Assembly (NCBI GenBank): GCA_030038715.1
Contig: JASHSO010000083.1
Location: forward strand, 1 to 5,751
Direction: 5' to 3'
DNA: 5,751 bases
From: Streptosporangiaceae bacterium
GTDB lineage: Bacteria; Actinomycetota; Actinomycetes; Streptosporangiales; Streptosporangiaceae
Part shown: in pieces, positions 1 to 5,646 of the stretch
Layout: every line of letters starts with the position of its first letter
Position numbering within the stretch: the first letter of the stretch is position 1
Translations under genes and position numbers: made by a program
Notes under the pieces: model-generated
Told to the model about the DNA's origin: nothing
The model's input: the letters and a program-made list of their open reading frames with translations, nothing else
Databases searched by the model: none

Positions 1-2488
1 ACTCCAATGGCTGGCGGGCCATGGCGGCCGGTTCGCGCCCGGCCAGCAGCCAGCTCACGACTACCGCGATCAGCGGCATGCCGAGAATGATCCACACCAG
101 GACGGCTACCGGGACGCTGTCCAACTCCGAAAGCTGGTCCAGCTGGTTGGTCCTGAAGAAGCCGATCGCTGCGAGATAGCCCGCGGCCGTTCCGGCGATC
201 GCCCCGGTGAGGGCGAGTGCGCCGGCGGTCGCCGCGGTGAGCGTGCGACGTGCGGTACCGCTGGCCCCGGTTGCGGACAGCGTGCGCAGCTCGCTGGCGG
301 TCTCGCTGCGGACCAGGCCGATGCTCATCGCGAGAATGCCGAGGGCGAGCACCATTCCGAAGATCGTGGCCACACCGGTGATCTGTGTGTACGACGGGAT
401 GTTGTTGATGGTCTCGATGCTCGCCCCGGCCGTGGCAGCGGTCTGCCTGGCGTTCGTGACCTGGGTCGTGCTCAGCCCGTCGGGTGCCTGGATCAGCCAG
501 CCGGCTGTGGCCGTCGTGAGGTTGAACTGTCGCATGGCGTGCTCGGTGATCAAGGTGTTCGGCGCCGAGGTGCCCGATGGGAGCGCACTGATTTCCTGGA
601 TCGGCGGGTTGGGCCGGCAACTGCCCGGCAGGCAGGGGCTGCCCGACGGAGCCTTGCTCGTGTACCAGAGCTGCATGTGCTGCATCGCGGACAGGCCGGG
701 TCGCATGGTTAGGAAGTCGGCATCAGGATTAACCTGCGCCGACGTGATCCCGAACGCACTGAGCAGTTGCGGGGTCGCGACGTAGATGGTGCCGGACCAG
801 CCGCGTCCGGATCCGCCGTATTGCAGGCTGCCGCTGGGCGTCTCGAGCGTGAGCATGTAACGGTCATCGAGTGAGGCGGCGATGCGCCGCGCGGTCGTTC
901 TCGTCGCGGCCAGCTGGCTCGCCGTCGGCGGAGGTCCGTTCGGGTCGGCGTGGCCGGGCGGGTAGACGATCAGCTGGCTGGACGTGAGGTTGGGGCCTAC
1001 GTAGTCGAGCGCCCCGCCGAACCGGGCGGCGCTGACAATAGCGACGATGGACGCGATCAGCACGCTGAGGCTGATCGCCGCGAGCGCCGGGCCGGACCGG
1101 GCGCGGTAGCGGGCCAGGTCGTACAGCGCCAGGCGCACCATGACTGGCGTCCAGCGGCCGAGCCGGGCCAGCATGGCAAGGCAGCCCGGGGAGAGCAGCA
1201 CCAAGGCGATCACGAGTGCGACGAATCCGAACACGACCTCCTGTAGCTGCGCTGTGCTGGCCCCGGAGGTGGTGTTGGTGCCGATGCCGGCGCCGGCCAC
1301 GCCGAGCAGGAAGAAGGCGAGAGCCAGGAAGCCGAGGCCGAATGGCACCACCAGGTGGCGTACTGGTTTGGGCGTGGGCGGGCGTCCCGATAGCGCGGTC
1401 ACGACCGGGACCCGGGCGATCGCCCTGGCGGGCCGTGCGGCGGCGGCGTAGGCAGCGAGCACGGCGAGAACCACTGAGACCAAGACCACTGTCCACGGCA
1501 GCTGGAACACGCCGATCACGTGGTGGGCGCTGGCCTGTACGTGCGGCCGGTAGGCGAGCCAGGCCATCAGGCCAAGCGCGAACCCGGCTACCGCCCCTAT
1601 AGCGCCGGTGGCGACACCGTTAGCTCTCACGACGAGGCGGATAGTGGACGGCGTGGCACCCTGGGCGGCGAGCATGCCGATGGAGCGGAGCCGGCGCTGC
1701 GCCAGCACGGTGAACCCGCCTGCGCCGACGAGGGCGATGAGCAGCATGCCGAGGACGGTTGCAGCGAGCGAAATCGTCTCCGGGTTGAACACGTTGCTCG
1801 CCGCCACCGTCTGCGGCGTCGCTACGGTCGGCCCGATGTCGCCGGGCGCGACGCCTGGCGCGTCGAACAGCACCGTGACCTGCGTCGGCGCGGTGACCTG
1901 GCCGGGAGCCACCAGTGCGAACGCATCGAGCAGATTCTGCGGGTTCTGCACGAGGCCGGTGACTTTCCTGCTGACGCCGCCGATGGTCCAGGAGCTGCCG
2001 ACGGCGAGATGGAAATCCGAGGCGACCGTGCTGGTCACCGCCACCTGGCTGGCACCGGCCGGAAACCGGCCGCTGATCAGCGACAGCATCGGCTGGCCGA
2101 ACGGCCCGTGCGGATTCTGGGCGCGCAGACTGTAGGTGTGGATGGAGCCGGGAACTGAGAGCATCTGGTTCTCGATCACATCGATCGTGCCGAAGCGGTG
2201 CTCGATGGAAGCGATTTCGGCGGCGATGCGCGAGGCCGACCCGGTGAACGTGGCAAGGTCCTGCGCGGTGCCGAAGGCAGCGGTCGCCGGGCTTGGCGTG
2301 GCCGTCGCGACCGCCGGGCCCACCACCGTTGCGGCCACCGCGACCGTGATCAGCGCCAGGATCAGCAGTTGCTGCCGCCACTCGCGGCGCAACAGCCGCA
2401 GGGCCCAGCGAATGACCGCACGCCGGGCCGGAACGCCCCCGTTCGGCGCCTTCCCGGTGTCGGGCCGTTCGGGGACCACCGCGCTCAT
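1..2488 (-). CDS. FtsX-like ABC transporter permease, 829 codons in window, stop codon probably cut by the window edge
   Basis: Membrane subunit of an ABC transporter of the FtsX/MacB/LolC superfamily, partner of the ATPase just upstream. My translation is open throughout and gives 829 codons. Predicted segments: TM1 about residues 40-60; extracytoplasmic domain 1 about 61-238; TM2-4 about 240-262, 290-312 and 332-352; TM5-7 about 378-403, 415-437 and 467-489; extracytoplasmic domain 2 about 490-702; TM8-10 about 703-725, 753-775 and 793-816. Two FtsX cores are visible. Each has the cytoplasmic coupling motif after its first helix: AQRRLRSIGMLAAQGAT near 263-279 and SELRTLSATGAS near 732-743. 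The protein ends in REPAAMARQPLE, a common type of C-terminus in this family; the single leftover base is T, so a stop probably straddles position 1 (inference). Domain 2 contains a C-X4-C pair (C619, C624). The ATG overlaps the ATPase stop as ATGA and has a good ribosome binding site. This type moves or extracts lipids, lipoproteins or peptides; the substrate is unknown. Confidence 0.93.
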   Translation of the reverse strand, partial: MSAVVPERPDTGKAPNGGVPARRAVIRWALRLLRREWRQQLLILALITVAVAATVVGPAVATATPSPATAAFGTAQDLATFTGSASRIAAEIASIEHRFGTIDVIENQMLSVPGSIHTYSLRAQNPHGPFGQPMLSLISGRFPAGASQVAVTSTVASDFHLAVGSSWTIGGVSRKVTGLVQNPQNLLDAFALVAPGQVTAPTQVTVLFDAPGVAPGDIGPTVATPQTVAASNVFNPETISLAATVLGMLLIALVGAGGFTVLAQRRLRSIGMLAAQGATPSTIRLVVRANGVATGAIGAVAGFALGLMAWLAYRPHVQASAHHVIGVFQLPWTVVLVSVVLAVLAAYAAAARPARAIARVPVVTALSGRPPTPKPVRHLVVPFGLGFLALAFFLLGVAGAGIGTNTTSGASTAQLQEVVFGFVALVIALVLLSPGCLAMLARLGRWTPVMVRLALYDLARYRARSGPALAAISLSVLIASIVAIVSAARFGGALDYVGPNLTSSQLIVYPPGHADPNGPPPTASQLAATRTTARRIAASLDDRYMLTLETPSGSLQYGGSGRGWSGTIYVATPQLLSAFGITSAQVNPDADFLTMRPGLSAMQHMQLWYTSKAPSGSPCLPGSCRPNPPIQEISALPSGTSAPNTLITEHAMRQFNLTTATAGWLIQAPDGLSTTQVTNARQTAATAGASIETINNIPSYTQITGVATIFGMVLALGILAMSIGLVRSETASELRTLSATGASGTARRTLTAATAGALALTGAIAGTAAGYLAAIGFFRTNQLDQLSELDSVPVAVLVWIILGMPLIAVVVSWLLAGREPAAMARQPLE

Positions 2489-3210
2489 CGGGCGTCTCCC
2501 GGCGCGGGCAGGGGCTCATGACGCTGCGCCGGGACGGCCTGCTCGCTCACCCGGCCGTCACGCAGGAACACCACCCGGTCCGCCCATGAGGCGAGCTGCG
2601 CGTCGTGAGTCACCACTACCGCAGTCATCCCGGCGTCCTTGCACGCCTCGTGCAGCAGACGCATCACCGCCTGGCTGTTGGCCGAGTCCAGCGCGCCTGA
2701 AGGCTCGTCGGCGAGCAGCAGCCACCGATCGCCCACCATCGCGCGCGCGATCGCCACCCGCTGCCGCTCCCCGCCGGATAGCTGATCGGGGTAGCGCGCG
2801 GCCCGGTCACCCAGGCCGAGCCGCTCCAGCGCCCGCACCCCGGCAACACGAGCCTTGCGGAAGGACAGGCCATCGAGCTCCAGCGGCAGCGACACGTTCT
2901 CTGCCGCGGTCAGCCCGGGCAGCAGGTTGAAGTCCTGGAACACGTACCCGATCGTGCGCCGCCGCAGCCGCGCCCTGGCGTTACGGGACATGCCCGCGAC
3001 CGGCTGCGCCTCGATCAGCACGTCGCCGCTTGTCGGCACCTCCAGCGTTCCCGCGATGGTGAGCAGCGTGCTCTTGCCGGAGCCGCTCGGTCCCATCACC
3101 GCGACCATCGTGCCCTCATCGGCCGACAGGCTGACCTCGCGGAGGGCGTGCACCTCGGCGGTGCCCTGTCCGTAGGACCTGGACACCCGCCGCAGCTCAA
3201 GCATCGTCAT
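2485..3210 (-). CDS. ABC transporter ATP-binding protein, LolD/MacB type
   Basis: Cytoplasmic ATPase that would drive the FtsX-like permease encoded directly after it. All nucleotide-binding motifs are present in the 241-residue product: Walker A GPSGSGKST at 40-48, Q-loop Q92 in VFQDFNLLP, signature LSGGERQ at 144-150, Walker B LLLADEP at 164-170 with catalytic E169, D-loop SGALD at 171-175, and H-loop H202 in VVVTHD. The length and the early EVHALREVSL segment fit the LolD/MacB/FtsE branch. M1 at 3210 is preferred over M3 (3204) because GAGGA at 3218-3222 lies 7 bases from M1. The gene ends inside the permease start (ATGA), so the two are almost certainly co-transcribed and translationally coupled. 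It is divergent from the response regulator gene, with 259 bp between the two starts. The substrate cannot be inferred. Annotation as an active ATPase of this family is secure. Confidence 0.97.
   Translation of the reverse strand: MTMLELRRVSRSYGQGTAEVHALREVSLSADEGTMVAVMGPSGSGKSTLLTIAGTLEVPTSGDVLIEAQPVAGMSRNARARLRRRTIGYVFQDFNLLPGLTAAENVSLPLELDGLSFRKARVAGVRALERLGLGDRAARYPDQLSGGERQRVAIARAMVGDRWLLLADEPSGALDSANSQAVMRLLHEACKDAGMTAVVVTHDAQLASWADRVVFLRDGRVSEQAVPAQRHEPLPAPGDAR
2496..2500 (-). promoter_or_regulatory. Ribosome binding site of the permease gene
   Basis: The minus strand reads GGGAG seven bases before the permease ATG at 2488. It lies inside the last codons of the ATPase gene and supports the ATGA-overlap start over any later in-frame start. 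Confidence 0.7.
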
Positions 3211-3217
3211 CTACGCA

Positions 3218-3222
3218 TCCTC
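3218..3222 (-). promoter_or_regulatory. Ribosome binding site of the ATPase gene
   Basis: The minus strand reads GAGGA seven bases before the ATG at 3210. This favours that start over the second ATG two codons downstream, which would be 13 bases away. Confidence 0.65.
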
Positions 3223-3273
3223 AATTCCCGCGAGACCGTGAGCGCCGCTCGGACTTGTCCTGTTCGGTTACGG

Positions 3274-3287
3274 CCGGGCGTGCCCGG
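3274..3287. repeat. Dyad CCGGGC-GT-GCCCGG in the transporter leader region
   Basis: Perfect 6-bp inverted repeat with a 2-base centre, lying 64-77 bases upstream of the ATPase start. As RNA it could fold as a 5-bp stem with a 4-base loop. If transcription starts near 3290 (see the repeat-linked promoter candidate) it would sit near the 5' end of the transporter mRNA. Short GC palindromes are common in GC-rich DNA, so function is not established. Confidence 0.35.
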
Positions 3288-3296
3288 TCACCTCCA

Positions 3297-3302
3297 GGCA
3301 TA
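3297..3302 (-). promoter_or_regulatory. Possible -10 element for the transporter operon
   Basis: Reading the minus strand, TATGCC begins 10 bp after the second GTGTGATG repeat, the same spacing as on the regulator side. It matches only the first half of the TATAAT consensus. The predicted start site would be near 3290, leaving a leader of about 80 bases. This call rests on geometry more than on motif quality. Confidence 0.25.
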
Positions 3303-3312
3303 CGCCGCCCGG

Positions 3313-3331
3313 CATCACACCGAGATCACAC
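3313..3331 (-). promoter_or_regulatory. Tandem TGTGAT direct repeat facing the transporter operon, candidate response-regulator operator
   Basis: On the minus strand GTGTGATC (3331-3324) is followed by GTGTGATG (3320-3313). The shared core GTGTGAT repeats at exactly 11 bp, one helical turn. The core TGTGAT is the same as in the pair upstream of the response regulator, in the opposite orientation. OmpR/PhoB-family regulators typically bind as head-to-tail dimers to 11-bp-spaced direct repeats, so this is a good candidate for control of the ABC operon by the adjacent regulator. It lies about 103 bp upstream of the ATPase start. Confidence 0.5.
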
Positions 3332-3332
3332 G

Positions 3333-3360
3333 CGGCACCGGCACCGGCACCGACACCGGC
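3333..3360. repeat. Short tandem repeat of CGGCAC
   Basis: Three perfect copies of CGGCAC are followed by one with a single change (CGACAC) and a partial fifth copy. The array lies between the two divergent TGTGAT repeat pairs. It is non-coding in any convincing frame. It may be simple-sequence slippage, or a spacer between two promoters. Confidence 0.6.
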
Positions 3361-3379
3361 CCGGGCGGGCACCGGGCCG
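3357..3379. repeat. Inverted repeat, 8-bp perfect stem with 7-base loop
   Basis: CGGCCCGG (3357-3364) and CCGGGCCG (3372-3379) are perfect reverse complements around a 7-base loop. No T-run follows on either strand, so it does not look like an intrinsic terminator. It sits between the divergent promoters and could be a protein site, a DNA cruciform or chance in GC-rich sequence. Confidence 0.45.
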
Positions 3380-3428
3380 CGCGAAAGGCCAGGTCGCGGG
3401 CTGACGGCCGACACCGCCGGGAGGCGTC

Positions 3429-3447
3429 ATGTGATGCTGATGTGATG
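3429..3447 (+). promoter_or_regulatory. Tandem ATGTGATG direct repeat upstream of the response regulator, candidate autoregulatory operator
   Basis: ATGTGATG occurs at 3429-3436 and again at 3440-3447: an 8-bp perfect direct repeat with an 11-bp period. The pair ends 22 bp before the regulator ATG and occupies the place where a -35 box would lie, where no good -35 hexamer is seen. This arrangement is known for PhoB-type activators, whose site replaces the -35 element. The same core recurs inverted at 3314-3330 facing the transporter genes. Confidence 0.55.
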
Positions 3448-3457
3448 TGAGGCAGTG

Positions 3458-3463
3458 CACTAT
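3458..3463 (+). promoter_or_regulatory. Possible -10 element of a leaderless response-regulator promoter
   Basis: CACTAT keeps the A at position 2 and the A and T at positions 5 and 6 of the TATAAT consensus. It begins 10 bp after the ATGTGATG repeat pair. Six bases separate it from the ATG at 3470, so transcription would start at or next to the A of the start codon, giving a leaderless mRNA, which is common in Actinomycetota. The match is weak and the call leans on spacing. Confidence 0.35.
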
Positions 3464-3469
3464 GGACCT

Positions 3470-4123
3470 ATGCGGGTGCTGGTGGTCGAGGATCAGGCCG
3501 AGCTGGCCGACGACATCGCCGACGGCCTGCGGGACCAGGGCATCGGCGCGGACGTGGCCTACGACGGGCCAGCCGGGATCGACAAGGCCCTGATGAACTC
3601 CTACGACGTGGTGGTCCTGGACCGGGATCTGCCTAAGGTCCACGGCGACGCGGTCTGCGCCACCCTGGCTGGATCCGGCGCGACGGCGCGCATTCTGATG
3701 CTGACCGCGGCCGCCACGGTCGGCGACCGGGTGCAAGGCCTCAACCTCGGCGCCGACGACTACCTGGGCAAGCCGTTCGCGTTCGAGGAGCTCGTAGCCA
3801 GGGTCCGGTCGCTGGCCCGGCGCGCCCCGGCGGCCGTCCCGGTGATCGAGCGCGGCGACATCGTGTTCGACCGAGCCCGCCGCCGGGTCAGCCGGGCGGG
3901 CCGCCCCCTGTCGCTGACCCGCAAGGAAATGGGGATTCTCGAGGAGCTCCTAGTCGCCGACGGCGGCGTCGTCGCCGCCGAAGACCTGCTAGAACGGGTC
4001 TGGGACGAAAACGCCGACCCGTTCACGCGCACGGTCATCGTGACCATCGGGAGGCTGCGGCGCAAACTCGGCAAGCCCGACCCGATCGACACCGTAAGCG
4101 GCAGCGGCTACCGCCTCCCGTGA
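3470..4123 (+). CDS. OmpR/PhoB-family response regulator
   Basis: DNA-binding response regulator of 217 residues, partner of the kinase that overlaps its stop codon. The receiver domain (about 1-118) has the acidic pair E7/D8, phosphoacceptor D51 in VVVLDRDLP, switch residue T79 in LMLTA, and K101 in GKPF. A winged-helix domain (about 125-217) follows, with the LSLTRKEMGILEELL start, the recognition-helix region TVIVTIGRLRRKLG and the wing ending SGSGYRLP. I chose the ATG at 3470 because MRVLVVEDQ is a normal family N-terminus. A GTG at 3455 would add five residues, but the only GAGG there is two bases from that GTG, too close. No usable ribosome binding site precedes 3470, which fits a leaderless mRNA. 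It probably regulates its own operon and the divergent ABC operon through the TGTGAT repeats (inference). Confidence 0.95.
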   Translation: MRVLVVEDQAELADDIADGLRDQGIGADVAYDGPAGIDKALMNSYDVVVLDRDLPKVHGDAVCATLAGSGATARILMLTAAATVGDRVQGLNLGADDYLGKPFAFEELVARVRSLARRAPAAVPVIERGDIVFDRARRRVSRAGRPLSLTRKEMGILEELLVADGGVVAAEDLLERVWDENADPFTRTVIVTIGRLRRKLGKPDPIDTVSGSGYRLP

Positions 4124-5382
4124 ACGTGCACGCGCTGCTGCGCCCGGTCCGTAAGCTCTGGCCGCAGAAGGTCAGGACCCGCCTCACGCTCATCTACGCC
4201 GCGCTGTTCTTCGCCTCCGGGTCGGCTCTGCTCGGGCTCACCTACGGGCTGGTCGCCAGCAGCCTTCCCACGCAGCCCCCCGCGGGCTCAATGGTCACCA
4301 GTCAGGAGCTGAGCAAGCTGACCCAGTGCAAACTGGCGCTCGGCCAGGCCAAAAGCAGGCCGATCCCGACGTCTCTGCAGGACAGATGCAGCCAGGCGGA
4401 GGAGGCCTACAGCGCCGGCACCGTCGCAGGGTTGCAGGCGCAGCGCCAGCGCGCGCTCAGCGATCTGCTGGCGTTCTCGCTCGCCGGGCTCGCAGTACTG
4501 ACGGTCGTATCGGGCGGCCTGGGCTGGTTCATGTCCGGCCGGCTGCTGCGCCCGGTACGGGTGATTACCGCAACCGCCCGCCGGGCCTCCGAGCAGCACC
4601 TCGGCGAGCGGCTGGCGCTAACCGGGCCGAGAGACGAGCTGACGGAGCTCGCCGACACCTTCGACGACATGCTCGAACGGCTAGATGCGGCGTTCGCCAC
4701 CCAACGCCGCTTCGTCGCCAACGCCTCGCACGAGCTGCGCACGCCGCTGACCGTGATGCGCACCGCGATCGACGTGACCCTGGCCAAGCCATCCCCAACC
4801 GCGCGGCAGCTCGCCGACATGGCCGTGCGCGTGCGGCGCACGATCGACCGGGCCGAGAGCATGGTCGAGGCGCTGCTCACCCTGGCCGCGAGCGACCAGG
4901 GTGAACTCAGCACCGAGTTCACCGACCTGGCCACCTGGGCCGAGGACGCGATCGACGCCGCTGCTGCCGAGATCGAACGCCTGGACCTCCATCTCGACAC
5001 CAAGCTTGACCCGGCCGAGACAACCGGGGATCCGCAGCTGCTGGAGCGGATGATTAGCAATCTGGTCGACAACGCGGTCCGGCACAACGAGCCCGGCGGC
5101 TGGATCACGCTGTGCACCGGCGCCAGCGACGCTGCGGTGTACCTCCAGATCGCCAACAGCGGGCGGTACATCCCCGACGACGTCGTGCCCGCGCTCTTCG
5201 AGCCGTTCCGGCGCATGGAGGCCAGGACCGGCGTCCGCGACGGCGTCGGGCTCGGGCTGTCGATCGCCCGGTCGGTCGTCACCGCACACCACGCGACCGT
5301 CACCGCCCGCAGCCGGCCCGCCGGCGGCCTCGACATTTCCGTCGTGATCCCCCGCGACCCCGCCGCGGCATCGGACCGGTGA
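4120..5382 (+). CDS. Sensor histidine kinase with extracytoplasmic sensor loop
   Basis: Membrane two-component kinase of 420 residues that would phosphorylate the overlapping response regulator. Domains in order: TM1 about 22-48; extracytoplasmic loop about 49-113; TM2 about 115-138; HAMP linker about 139-192; HisKA domain with H-box FVANASHELRTPL, phosphoacceptor H204; HATPase_c domain with N-box residues N314 and N318 in SNLVDNAVRHN, F-box FEPF at 360-363 and G2 box GVGLGLS at 375-381. The G1 position reads IANSGRYIP, lacking the textbook DxGxG; I believe this is usual for related actinobacterial kinases. The sensor loop is about 65 residues and has exactly two cysteines, C70 and C90, which could form a disulfide outside the cell. 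GTG at 4120 overlaps the regulator TGA; no clear ribosome binding site is seen, so translation is probably coupled. Another GTG two codons later is possible. The signal sensed is unknown. Confidence 0.95.
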   Translation: MNVHALLRPVRKLWPQKVRTRLTLIYAALFFASGSALLGLTYGLVASSLPTQPPAGSMVTSQELSKLTQCKLALGQAKSRPIPTSLQDRCSQAEEAYSAGTVAGLQAQRQRALSDLLAFSLAGLAVLTVVSGGLGWFMSGRLLRPVRVITATARRASEQHLGERLALTGPRDELTELADTFDDMLERLDAAFATQRRFVANASHELRTPLTVMRTAIDVTLAKPSPTARQLADMAVRVRRTIDRAESMVEALLTLAASDQGELSTEFTDLATWAEDAIDAAAAEIERLDLHLDTKLDPAETTGDPQLLERMISNLVDNAVRHNEPGGWITLCTGASDAAVYLQIANSGRYIPDDVVPALFEPFRRMEARTGVRDGVGLGLSIARSVVTAHHATVTARSRPAGGLDISVVIPRDPAAASDR

Positions 5383-5412
5383 AGACGGCGCGGCAGGCGA
5401 TGTGTCCGCGGC

Positions 5413-5431
5413 GCGGGCCGGCCCGTATTTT
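5413..5431 (+). terminator. Possible intrinsic terminator after the kinase gene
   Basis: A perfect 12-bp palindrome CGGGCCGGCCCG (5414-5425) is followed by TATTTT. It could fold as a GC-rich 4-5 bp stem with a CCGG loop and short U-tract, starting about 30 bases after the kinase stop. The stem is short and the T-run is only four, so it would be a weak terminator at best. Confidence 0.4.
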
Positions 5432-5538
5432 GGCTGTGCTGGCGCGTCGGCTCATCGGTGGTCAGTCCATTAGGTGCGGCGGCAGTGCGGCTGTACCAGG
5501 GAGAGCCCATCACGATCCGCTGATATTGGCAGAGCTAT

Positions 5539-5577
5539 CGGGAACTGACGGGAACCAACCAGGAATAACGGGCAACC
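5539..5577. repeat. Degenerate direct repeats with about 10-bp period in the convergent intergenic region
   Basis: CGGGAAC at 5539 and 5549 is followed by the related CAGGAAT at 5560 and CGGGCAAC at 5569, so four similar units fall at 10, 11 and 9 bp steps. The surrounding 5383-5646 stretch has no convincing gene: the frame open on the plus strand there has poor third-position GC bias and no family resemblance. Whether the repeats bind a protein is unknown. Confidence 0.4.
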
Positions 5578-5646
5578 GGGCGGCCGCCAGAAATCCGAGT
5601 TCACGGGCCCTGCCAAGATCCGCACCAGCGCCATGACCAGCGGTTA

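Noticed and set aside
207..785. Plus-strand open frame of about 192 codons
   Set aside because: It lies wholly antisense to the C-terminal part of the permease and its product shows no motif or domain.
1620..2519. Long minus-strand open frame of about 299 codons overlapping the permease
   Set aside because: It is in a different frame from the permease, is extremely rich in Arg, Gly and Pro, and has no family resemblance. The overlapping frame starting at 2488 gives a clean FtsX-type membrane protein through the whole region.
3207..3218. Three-codon minus-strand frame ATG CGT AGA TGA ending on the ATPase start
   Set aside because: Its ATG overlaps the ribosome binding site of the ATPase gene and has none of its own; probably chance.
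3148..3450. Plus-strand open frame of about 100 codons across the divergent control region
   Set aside because: It starts antisense to the ATPase gene, runs through the tandem repeats and operators, and encodes a low-complexity Arg/Thr/Gly-rich string with no ribosome binding site.
4407..5513. Minus-strand open frame of about 368 codons antisense to the kinase gene
   Set aside because: It is Ser/Arg/Ala-rich with no recognisable motif, and exactly opposes a kinase gene with all diagnostic boxes; long antisense frames are expected in GC-rich genes.
5579..5588. Palindrome GGCGGCCGCC as a terminator for the acyl-CoA dehydrogenase gene
   Set aside because: No T-run follows on the minus strand and the stem has no room for a loop; it is a common type of GC palindrome.
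5437..5636. Possible small plus-strand gene after the kinase
   Set aside because: Third-position base use is unlike the neighbouring genes, there is no ribosome binding site, the frame continues from an antisense-like kinase frame, and the product has no motif.
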